The translations under genes were made by a program, and so were the position numbers. 19,151 nt of DNA from UBA4661 sp002405405 (GTDB taxonomy: Bacteria; Bacteroidota; Ignavibacteria; Kapaibacteriales; UBA4661): the NCBI GenBank assembly GCA_036847245.1, contig DAIUAL010000040.1, positions 1 through 19,151 on the forward strand, written 5' to 3'. Below the pieces are notes generated by a model. That model did not search any database and was not told the origin of the DNA. It was given only the letters and a program-made list of their open reading frames with translations. Positions 1 to 9,500 of the stretch are shown here, piece after piece. Each line of letters opens with the position of its first letter. The stretch's first letter is position 1.

Positions 1-55
1 CTCATGATATAGGGTTCTCGTCGTTATTTTTTGCACTTTATATTTGATCGTCATC

Positions 56-1453
56 ATGAATTATACTCAATTTTTTAAAGGCACACTAGCAGTTGCTTTC
101 GCGGCATTAGCTCTGACAGCATGTACGCCAAAATCTGATACGCCTATCGGTACAGGTGACCCCGGAACATTAACAACGGCAGGCACACCATTTCGATATG
201 TTGCTCTTGGCAATAGTGTAACAGCAGGATTTCAATCCGGTGCTGTTGTATGGAAAGACGTTGATGTAGCATACCCGGTTCTTATGGCTCAAGCAATGGG
301 CATAACGGTTGGTGATGGTGCAGACCAATTCCAATATATGCGGTTTGCGTCGGGTCAAGGAATTGGTACTCGTCAAATTTTGGTTCCGGCCGGTTCGTCT
401 TTTACTCTTGGAGCACCACAAAGTTTTGGCAGTGCACCATCAAATGCTACACTTGCTCGCCCATACAATAATCTTGGCGTACCCGGTGCAGTTCTTGCCG
501 ATATGCATCCGCCAACAACAGGTATAGAAGCACAATTAGCAGCGGCACGCATGTCAGCAGCACGCAATCCATTCTTTGGTGCTGTTATGCGCAATCCTGT
601 GTTTGGTCGTACATTGGTCGATCAAGCGGCGGCTCTCAATCCTAACTTGGTTACAATTTTTATTGGTAACAATGATGTTTTAGGTTACGCTACATCAGGA
701 GGAACCAGCGGTACAAATATTCAATTTTTAACAACTCAAATTAATCCGACACCAACTGAGTCAGCGCGCTTTGCATCTCAATTCAACGCTCTGCTTGATA
801 CCGTGATGCGTAGAATGCCAAATGCAAAAGTACTGGTTGGGAATGTTCCCAATGTTTTGTTCGCGCCGTATTTTCAAGCACGTGCACTTATTCAGGGTGC
901 TTTGCCTGCAAATTTCCCGCTCCAGGAAAATGGACGTCCTACACTCAATGGCTTGGTTGTTCGTTCATCGCTTTCACCCGGTGGCTTACGTCGCATTTCA
1001 GCAGCTGACTTGATTCTTCTTCCGGCGGTTTCAGCACTTCCTACACTGCTTGCACAAGGCGCAGGAACATCCCTCGCAAATCCCCTTCCTGATAATTTGG
1101 TTCTTGATAGTCTGGAAATCGTTGTTGCACGAAATGCAACCAATGACTTTAACTCAGCGATTGCAAGTGCCATAGCTCGTTATCAAAGTCCTAAGCGAGC
1201 AGCTCTCTTTGATGCAAATGCAACATTAGCAGATGTTGCTGCGCGCGGTTATGCAATGCCAGGTCTTGGCTCGTCTTTGACCGTAGCCTTCATTTCGGGC
1301 GGCTTCTTCAGTTTAGATGGCGTTCACCCATCTTCTCGTGGATATGGTGCAATTGCAACAGAAATGCTTCGTGCAATTAATCGTGAATTTGGCTCAAACT
1401 TCCCCTTTGTTGATGTACGAAATCTCCCGGCTGTTCCAGTAGGAATGCCATAA
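56..1453 (+). CDS. SGNH/GDSL-type hydrolase, predicted lipoprotein
   Basis: Predicted secreted ester hydrolase anchored to the envelope by lipid. I start it at the ATG at 56 (465 aa), because this places a lysine and a hydrophobic stretch directly before a lipobox, L20-T21-A22-C23, the expected lipidation site. An in-frame TTG at 44 would add four residues and is less likely. SGNH blocks are visible: block I GNSVTAG with the candidate nucleophile Ser54; a block II-like NLGVPGA near residues 139-145; block III GNND at 204-207 (Asn206 or its neighbour for the oxyanion hole); and block V DGVHPSSRGY with Asp421 and His424. Block I has Asn where the GDSL consensus has Asp. The protein is longer than minimal SGNH enzymes, with extra sequence at about 270-380. 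No T9SS sorting domain is seen. The substrate (lipid, acyl sugar or other ester) cannot be deduced. The gene ends at its own terminator and appears monocistronic. Confidence 0.88.
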   Translation: MNYTQFFKGTLAVAFAALALTACTPKSDTPIGTGDPGTLTTAGTPFRYVALGNSVTAGFQSGAVVWKDVDVAYPVLMAQAMGITVGDGADQFQYMRFASGQGIGTRQILVPAGSSFTLGAPQSFGSAPSNATLARPYNNLGVPGAVLADMHPPTTGIEAQLAAARMSAARNPFFGAVMRNPVFGRTLVDQAAALNPNLVTIFIGNNDVLGYATSGGTSGTNIQFLTTQINPTPTESARFASQFNALLDTVMRRMPNAKVLVGNVPNVLFAPYFQARALIQGALPANFPLQENGRPTLNGLVVRSSLSPGGLRRISAADLILLPAVSALPTLLAQGAGTSLANPLPDNLVLDSLEIVVARNATNDFNSAIASAIARYQSPKRAALFDANATLADVAARGYAMPGLGSSLTVAFISGGFFSLDGVHPSSRGYGAIATEMLRAINREFGSNFPFVDVRNLPAVPVGMP

Positions 1454-1479
1454 AGATTTAGTCTATCTTTTCTTTGTAT

Positions 1480-1514
1480 ATCCCGCTTATACGTTTGTGT
1501 AAGCGGGATTTTTT
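1480..1514 (+). terminator. Rho-independent terminator after the SGNH hydrolase gene
   Basis: A perfect 10-bp inverted repeat (atcccgctta at 1480-1489, taagcgggat at 1500-1509) with a 10-nt loop is followed by a T run to 1514. It lies 26 bases after the hydrolase stop codon, on the same strand. It separates that gene from the bestrophin gene, so the two are probably not one operon. Confidence 0.88.
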
Positions 1515-1611
1515 ATGCAAGTTATTTACCTCAGATATATAACCTTATACGAGTACTCTGCACAATATTGACGTACTTGGATACATCCATCCACCGGACT
1601 TTCTTTATGCT

Positions 1612-2541
1612 ATGCTGAAAATTCTTTACCAACAATGGCTTATCAGCACTATCCGTCTTACTCAAAGCCACACTCTGCGTAATGTGTTTGTTGTTGTCGG
1701 TATCTTTGGAATAATCTCAACCGGAATTTGTTGGCTTGAATTACACTCTGGATTGCTTCTCTTCCGTATTCCTTCTAATATTTTCACTCTTCTTGGTATC
1801 GCACTCAGTGTACTCCTTGCTTTTCGCACGAATACGGCATATGATCGTTGGTGGGAAGGACGCAAACTATGGGGATCGCTCATTAACACCTCTCGAAATA
1901 TCGCGCTCTATATCGATGGAAGATTACCGCAGCACACACGCGAAAGACTGTTACTTGCCGCCTATCTTTCCAACTTCGCTTTTTTGTTGAAAGATACTTT
2001 ACAAAATTCTTATCGTTTTGAACGTTTACTTGCACTCTCGCCTGAACAGTTACAAACAATACAAAGAGCAGTACACAAGCCAAATGCAATGATGGTGCAG
2101 TCCTTTCGTTTGTTATTCTCCCTCCGCCAACAATGCATTCTCGACGATCATGATGTGCGTAATTTGAAAGACTTAATGACTCTGCAAACAGATATTTGCG
2201 GCTCATGCGAACGCATTCATAACACACCGATTCCTTTTTCGTATAGCGTCTATATCCGTCTTTTTGTAACGCTGTACTGCATGCTCTTACCTTTGGGTTT
2301 AGTTGCAGAATATGGCTATTACACAATACCTCTTGTTATGTTTGTTGCCTTTGCAATGGTTGGGTTAGAAATGCTGGCTGAAGAAGTTGAAGATCCTTTT
2401 AATGGTGATGAATATGACTTGCCACTGGTGGAATATGCTCGAACAGTCCGCAATAATGTCCATGAAATTCTACAATTGCCTAATCCCGTATTTCAACAAG
2501 ACACTTACGAACAATTATGCTCACATGAGCTCCGTTTTTAG
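1612..2541 (+). CDS. Bestrophin-family (RFP-TM, UPF0187/YneE-like) anion channel
   Basis: Inner-membrane protein of 309 aa, a normal length for bacterial bestrophins, which form pentameric channels. The family signature is clear. A first membrane segment lies at about residues 24-44. A second, at about 56-72, runs into LAFRTNTAYDRWWEGRKLWG (69-88), the most conserved bestrophin stretch. RIHNTPIPFSY follows at 201-211, then C-terminal membrane helices at about 214-233 and 238-255, and an acidic segment EEVEDPFNGDEYDLP at 257-271 that matches the conserved DPFG-x-D-x-NDLP-type motif. Ion selectivity cannot be read from sequence: eukaryotic members pass chloride, while some bacterial ones are cation selective. 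The ATG at 1612 has no clear Shine-Dalgarno. The next gene starts 22 bases after the stop and is probably co-transcribed, although no functional link is evident. Confidence 0.92.
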   Translation: MLKILYQQWLISTIRLTQSHTLRNVFVVVGIFGIISTGICWLELHSGLLLFRIPSNIFTLLGIALSVLLAFRTNTAYDRWWEGRKLWGSLINTSRNIALYIDGRLPQHTRERLLLAAYLSNFAFLLKDTLQNSYRFERLLALSPEQLQTIQRAVHKPNAMMVQSFRLLFSLRQQCILDDHDVRNLKDLMTLQTDICGSCERIHNTPIPFSYSVYIRLFVTLYCMLLPLGLVAEYGYYTIPLVMFVAFAMVGLEMLAEEVEDPFNGDEYDLPLVEYARTVRNNVHEILQLPNPVFQQDTYEQLCSHELRF

Positions 2542-2563
2542 TGAATTTATCTTTCATTAGTCT

Positions 2564-3445
2564 ATGTCAACAATTAGCATTCTCGGTAATCAAGGTCATT
2601 TTGGTTCTTTTCTACAAACACTCTTTCTTCCCCATAGTTTACAGCACTGTGATCCGTTTCAGCTTGAGGGATGCGATCTTCAAAGCACACCAATGCTTTA
2701 CGATACACTATTATCCAACTCTGAACATGTCATTCCATGCTTTCCTTTGCACATCTACCATTCACTCCTTGCCGATACGTACGTACAGCTTGCCACATTG
2801 CGCGCCAGACAAGGTTTACACACAACATTGTGGATAATTTCTTCATTACAAGGACCTGCATGGTCTCACGTTCAGCGTGTTATATCGTTATGCTCCGATG
2901 CTATACAACAGTATATCCACATTGTTGGATTTCATCCCATGTTCGGACCACAGAGTTTTGCAACGAATCCCCGTATCAACCAAGCGCATAACCTACAAAA
3001 TGTCTTTACATTTGCCAGTTCTGAATATGCGCAACAACAAGCTGAAAAGTTGATTGAGTGCCTGAAAAAACAAGGCATTGGCACAATCACTGTCCCATCG
3101 CCAATAGACCACGATCGTATTGTCGCATCAACACAAGGATTAGTTTTTCGTTTTGCTCTTTTTGCCGAAGAAGATCCTATTTTTTCAGCTCTCCTTCAAC
3201 AGTACTTTCCTCATCTCTTCTTCACCTTTCAGCAAGATACCGCACTGATGCGCGCATTCGTTCGACTCAACCCCTATACGCATGATATGAGCTTCAAAAG
3301 CGCATGGCAGGAAACTGGCAGGAGCACGAGAGAGGATATTCTTCGTACATTTCGACATGTTGATACAGTGTTCAATCCGCAACTACCTATCATTACGACA
3401 CGTAGTTATAACGAATTACGTGCACTATCACAAAGCATTGATTAA
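2564..3445 (+). CDS. Prephenate dehydrogenase-like (TyrA family) protein
   Basis: Predicted cytoplasmic NAD(P)-dependent dehydrogenase of 293 aa, related to TyrA, which oxidatively decarboxylates prephenate to 4-hydroxyphenylpyruvate in tyrosine synthesis. Three features support this. A Rossmann glycine motif near the N-terminus, GNQGHFGS (residues 8-15), resembles the GGxGxMG of TyrA. HPMFGP at 124-129 carries His124, which corresponds to the catalytic His of the family. HDRIVASTQGL at 183-193 matches the conserved HDxxxAxxQxLxH region, except that Phe (195) stands where many TyrA proteins have His. No chorismate mutase or ACT domain is present. The region from 40 to 110 and the C-terminal third are divergent, so prephenate as substrate is inferred from family only. 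An arogenate dehydrogenase or a related activity is possible. It probably shares a transcript with the bestrophin gene and ends at the bidirectional terminator. No other aromatic-pathway gene is in the window. Confidence 0.75.
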   Translation: MSTISILGNQGHFGSFLQTLFLPHSLQHCDPFQLEGCDLQSTPMLYDTLLSNSEHVIPCFPLHIYHSLLADTYVQLATLRARQGLHTTLWIISSLQGPAWSHVQRVISLCSDAIQQYIHIVGFHPMFGPQSFATNPRINQAHNLQNVFTFASSEYAQQQAEKLIECLKKQGIGTITVPSPIDHDRIVASTQGLVFRFALFAEEDPIFSALLQQYFPHLFFTFQQDTALMRAFVRLNPYTHDMSFKSAWQETGRSTREDILRTFRHVDTVFNPQLPIITTRSYNELRALSQSID

Positions 3446-3466
3446 AAACCACTCACTCTCATGAGC

Positions 3467-3517
3467 CAAAAAAAACACGAGCGGGAATATCCAAAGATAT
3501 TCCCGCTCACATTTTTT
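3467..3517. terminator. Bidirectional terminator between convergent genes
   Basis: A perfect 13-bp inverted repeat (gagcgggaatatc at 3479-3491, gatattcccgctc at 3496-3508) has a 4-nt loop. On the plus strand it is followed by a six-T run (3511-3516). On the minus strand the A run at 3467-3474 becomes a T run after the hairpin. It lies 33 bases past the tyrA-like stop and 26 bases past the stop of the giant gene, so it can end both transcripts. Confidence 0.92.
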
Positions 3518-3534
3518 CACACAACCATAGTGCA

Positions 3535-6500
3535 TTATCGCACCACCACTATCTGCTGTGTTGCCATGCCCCGACTGTCCTGCATCACCACGCGATATGT
3601 ACCGCTTGGTAATGTTCTGATGTTCAGCATGATTGCCTCACTGCCTCGCGGTGCTGTCTGTATCATCACGGTCTGTCCAAGCATGTTCACCATGCTTACT
3701 TTGGTGTCCTCACTCCGTTTGCTTGCAAAGCGGATCTGCACTTCTTCGCTTGCAGGATTCGGTGCAATTGATTGTACCATACTGCTGATCGGAAGCACTG
3801 CAATGCTTGTCGGTGGTGTAACAACAATCGTGAGAGTAGTCGTTGAAGTTAAGCGACCGTCTCCCGCAGTTGCGGTCAATTGCACTGTACCCGGATTATT
3901 CGCACGATAGCTGACGACACGCTGATTATTCGCTCCTACAATGCTGATTCCCGCCATAGGAAGTACGCGCTCATCAGATGAAAAAATACGGAAGCTCACA
4001 TCATCGCCATCAATATCATCCAACGTAAAGGTAGCAGTACTTTCTTGTTGTGGACGCAAGCGTACAAGTATTTGGTCGCTAGCGATGGTCGGCGCCGTGT
4101 TTTGTTCGCGGACAGTAACGATACATTGTTCGCTCCGCTGTGTTTGTCCATCGCTCACCGTCAGTATCAGCGTTGCTGTGCCAAAGACGCGCTCGGCAGG
4201 AGTGATTTCAATAACACGATTGCCACCTCCTGCTTGACGGATCACAATATTATTTGTTGGGATAAGACGTGTATCAGAAGACAGGACACGAACAATCAGC
4301 GATTGTGGCGTACTTTCCTTATCATTCACAATAATCGAAAGAGTCGATGTGCTTGTCCGCACACGAGTACGTTCATTGACCATCACATCGCGAACACCGG
4401 AGAGTGTTGGCGTTTCATTGGTAGCAACAACATCAATTGCTACGCGAATCGGTGCTCCGCGCTGACCCGCACTGTTAATGGGTGCAAAGGTAATTTGTTG
4501 AGTACCAAGAGTGTTCGAGCGATCAATAAACCCAATACGCCCCGCCTCCATTTCTGCACGTGTGAAGGTATCACCGGCACGCAATGTATCGGCACGCTGA
4601 AGCAACTCACTACCTTTAGTCGTTGCAATTCCTATAGGTCGTTCTACAATTGCTTCGGTAGGAGATTTCTTCGTTGCAGATGCGAATCCATACCTTGGTG
4701 CATATACTCCCTGCAAGAATGGTTCAGATGCAATCTGTGTCGGATACGCATGATACGACACCTCTTCAGAACGTGCTTGTTCAACGGCATCAAAAGGGAG
4801 TCCAACTATTGAAGTATTCAATGGTGATGTTGTAAATCGCAGTATCACCGATTGTGGGGGCAATTGCGTTACAGCAAAGGTCGAACCGAGCGATTCAGCA
4901 AAAGGTTGCAACACAACAATACCACCCGGTGTAACGGGTTTGTTTGGAATGATAGTAAATGTGATGTTCTGCACAATGCTGTCTTGGGCGTTGAATGCTG
5001 TACCACCATTATCACGAAGCATAATACTGAGCACACCCTCGCCTGAAACATTCGGTTCAGGTGTCACGATAAGTTGCGCAGTAGAACTACCTTGCTGATA
5101 AACAACACTTGCACGCGCTATCAACGATACATCACTACTCCGCACTGACCATGATAAAATCTGCCCTGCATCAGCGTCCCCACTACCGGCTGACACATCG
5201 GTAAGTACAACAGTTTGCGCTGACGCATTTTGATTCATGGTAATACTGCTCGGCACAGTAAATCGCGGAGTACGATTCGTATCAGGCACCGATTCCACCA
5301 TAATGCCAAGTGGTAGTGCTTGCGTCGCTTCGCCATCGCTTGCACTTATGAGCAGTGTTGCAAGACCATTGGCTCTACGCTCGGGTGTAATGCGATATAC
5401 CCACTCACGGATCGGTGTATTTCCTCCGCTAAGAATAGTAGAACCAAGAAACTGAATACCGGATGCAGGAATGAGTGCAAGCGATTGACTTTGCACAGAC
5501 AAGGTTAATTGCTCCGGCGGTGTTTCTCTATCACTGACACGAATACGTACCACCACAGGATTACCCATGCTGGCTCTTGTTCCAAGCATTTCGGTTGCCG
5601 TTGTAATCGAAGGTAGTGTATTGATCGGCAATGTTTGTACAGTCCACGTCAATGTAGCTTGAGTACCAAGAGCAGCATGAAGAATCGCAATCTGCTCTGT
5701 ACCGATCGTTGTGCGTTGAGTTTGCAGAGTAATTGTTTGATTGATCGTGTTCGATGTGCTTGGCTGCAAGATGAGAGTATTGGAAACATTAACTCCGACT
5801 CCTGTACTGATATTAACACCACTCGGAGCAGAGATTTGTACCGTCCCGGCGATGTCTTGCCCGGTGATGGTGTACTGAGCCGAAGTAGATTGCCCCAAGC
5901 GAATAGGCAAACTCAGTATAGTTTGCGGTGTAACTGTTAAGCGTGCTTGCATCAGACTAAAAGCATTTTCAAGTCGGACTGTGCCAATGCTTGTGCTTGC
6001 CTCGACAGTTGCATTACGAGTACCTACGGGAATTACCACCACGATTGATGTTGTACTTCGTTGCCGTGGTTGTACCGCAACATCGCCAATGCGCAGTTCA
6101 TTCACCCATTGAAGGTGTGTTCCTGTAATGATAACTTCTGTTCCGACATTGACCCTCTGGGGCTGTACACTTGACAAAGTAGTGGCAGGCAAGACCATAA
6201 TTGTTGTTTGTGTCGAACCAAATGGTGTTGTAACAACAACAGAACTATTGACAGAAGAACCTGGTGGAATTTGAACGAGCAGAGTTGTATTGCTTTGCGA
6301 AAGAATCGTTGCAGTTCGCCCATCAATGGTAATTGTAGCATTCGCCAACCCTACACCGGTGATAGTAATTTGTCCTGTTTGTCCGACTACTGCTGGTTGT
6401 ACTGAAGTGATAGCCGGAAGATTAGCACCTACACTCACCACCGTCGAATGATTAAAAATGCTCTCTGATAAAGTATGCGCCACGGGAACCATTGCAGTAT

Positions 6501-9500
6501 AGCTTGCTGAATATACACCCTGCTCAAGACGTGTCATGGTAATCGTGCCGGTAGTAACACCTTGTCCCACCCACCGCATACTTGGTGTCGTCGTAGGATC
6601 GCTCAGATAACCAAAGCTATCGGCATAACGTGCTGTAAAGACCACAGTGCTGCCCTGCATAACAGAGCTTTGATCGACGGATACGACAGATTGTGCAACG
6701 CTTCCTGCTTGTACCACTACCGTTGCTTGTGTTATCGCACTGCCGATGGTTGCTTGTACAGTGAATGTGCCTACTGTTGTAATTTGGAATGAACCCGTCG
6801 ATACACCTAATGATTGTCGCGTCAAGGGAGATATGGTTGCGCGGGTTGTTGAGGGTTGTACACTCATCGTTGCAATGCCATCAGCAAGATTACCGAAACT
6901 ATCACGAAGAGTAATCGTCAATGTTGTCGTTTGATCTGTTCGCAATACGTTTGGCATTGTCAGCACTAATTGTTGAGCTAGGCTTGGTATAACCGATACC
7001 GATGTTGTTGCAATGAAATTTGCTATGCTTAATGTGTATGATCCTGCTTGAGTGAATCGTAGTGTTGCTGTTGAGACACCCAATGATTGACGTGCTAAAA
7101 GAATTGTTCCAGAGCTTGTTCCTGTGAAAGTAAGGCTTGCTTGCGTATCAACGAGTGCGTTTGTTGCATCGCGAAAACTCACTGTAACAACTTGTGATGT
7201 ACCCGCCACTTGAGTTGGTTGTAATGACCAATTTACGATGCTTGCCACACTTCCATTTGTAATGCTGGAATTAACAACACTCACCGTCATAGTTGTTGTA
7301 AAGCTCGGTATCGTAAGTGTGTAATTCCCTGCATGTATGAATTGCAGTGTACCGCTTGATACACCAATACTCACCCGCGACAACGTAATTGTCCCGCTAC
7401 TTGCTCCTGTGAAGCTGATACTTGCTTGCGTGTCTGTCAGATTCCCACTGCCATCACTGAACTCTGCTTGTATTGTACTGCTTGATCCCGTTTGTAATGA
7501 CAACGATGCTGTCGTCAGCACAACTCGTACAGCAGATGATGGTAGTACACTCACCGTCATGCTGGTAGTAAAGTTTGGTATTGTGAGCGTATAATTCCCT
7601 GCTTGTGTGAACATCGCTGTCGTTGTCATCACACCCGTACTGACCGCTGACAAAGCAAGAGTTCCGCTACTCGCACCTATAAAACTGATACTTGCTTGAG
7701 TATTTGCTAACGAATTATTATTGTCAAAAAATTGTGCTTGAAAATTCTGTCCTATACCCGCCACCAATGTAAGCGATGCTGTTGTCAGAACAACTCGCAC
7801 CGGAGGTGGTAATGGAATTGTTTGAAACATTGCTGTAGCCGATGTACTCGTACCAACTGTATTGACAAACTCTGTTCGCCAATAGTATGTTGTTCCCCGC
7901 TGTAAGGTCAGCGGAAGAGCACTCAACACCAAAGAGGTGTCATTGAGGCGAATAGGGCTTCGTGTAGCGACAATCGCCGTTGTAACACTGAAATCTGCAT
8001 TGGTAGAAATAACCACACGATAGTGTGTCGCCTCGGGGTTGAATTGCCATGTCAAGGTTGTTGACTGAGGAACATTCTGCACATTGACGGGATACAGCAA
8101 ATTTGTTGGTGTCGGTGCAGAAGAAAGCGTTGGATTTGCCAAAGGAAACGCAGTAGTCGAAATCGCAGATGGCGCTGTATATGTTGCTTTCACAAATGCA
8201 TTTTGTGCTGTTGCAGCTTCTACCGAATGTCGTAAACGGAGTGTACGCCATCCTGTTGTTGAGGGCGTAATGGTAAGTGTTTGAGTACCTGACCCTGTCT
8301 GTGTTCCGATAGAAGAATTATCCGCCGTATTGAGAACTTCTACTTGAATACTTGCTGTACTTGCAGGGTAAACCTCAACTGTAATAGGTTTATTTGCCTC
8401 AGTGAAAATGCGTCCTGCGGTGCGCCATGCTGTTGAGTTTGCCGGTAAAGCACCTCCTTGACGCAAAGACAATGGATGATTATCACCAAGATCATTTGTC
8501 ATTTCCCATTCTTGGGTTGTCGTACGTTGTGTCGCAATAATTGCACCTTCATCGTAACCGACCGGTCCCCAAATTGCATAACCACGCCGTCCGTTCGGTG
8601 CCGTTCCATTACATGGTGGTACAACAATATTAACCTGTCCATCAGCAGGCACAACAAGATAATGCGAACTTGCACCCGAATAATCTTTAAGAACAGTACC
8701 TTGTGCAAAGTCGGTTGTAACCCATGCAGACTGCCAATTTGTCCAATGGTCATTCATACCAATTACAGCCCGAGCACTGCGCTCGATAATGAGTAAGTCT
8801 GCCGAAGAACTATTCGATCCCGTTGGATTGCTATTGTTAAACGATGTTCCTCCCTCGGCAGAGCGCACTTTGTATGAACCAGATTTAAAACCCAAGCGTT
8901 GATGCGCCCAAATAATATTGGCGATATCACTACGCATTGGTAATTGTGCAGAGTTTTTTGGATCGTGTGAATACCGCTGACCTGTTGTACCAATATCAAA
9001 CAGATCTTCAAAGAAAATCTGCGGTGGTCCATCAACGGCACAAATCATTGCATACGCAAGACCAAGACGTGGCTCACGCGGATCGATATTTGCCGCAAGC
9101 TCACTTCCGGCGCTCCATCCGCCTGATTTATAGTCACCATTACCCTCTAAATGATTTGCTTGACCGGGACGAAAAGTATCATGATTATTGACAAAAGGTA
9201 CGGTGCGTTGACGATTATTCTGCTGTGCACCGGGCAACGATGCCATATTGAAATTCCCTAAACCATAGACCATTCCACGCAAACCGCCACTGGCATCAAA
9301 ACTGCGCAAGGAGAAATCAAATGTTCCTGCTCGATTTTGAACATTCGTTGCATACGCATCTAACTCTGTTCTACTACCCACCCATTCACCAACAGCAAAC
9401 ATATCATTGCCGCCTGATGCCCAGCCGGCATTGGTTTGTGTGTTGAAAAGTACGTCTTCTGCAACTTCAGCTTCAAAGTGTTTTACTGCATCAAAACGAA

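Noticed and set aside
39..46. tatatttg, matching the Bacteroidota -7 promoter consensus TAnnTTTG
   Set aside because: It is only 9 bases before the ATG at 56 and no -33 TTTG element is found at the right spacing.
2541..2837. 98-codon plus-strand open frame overlapping the tyrA-like gene
   Set aside because: It is an alternative frame of a gene whose own frame carries family motifs throughout.
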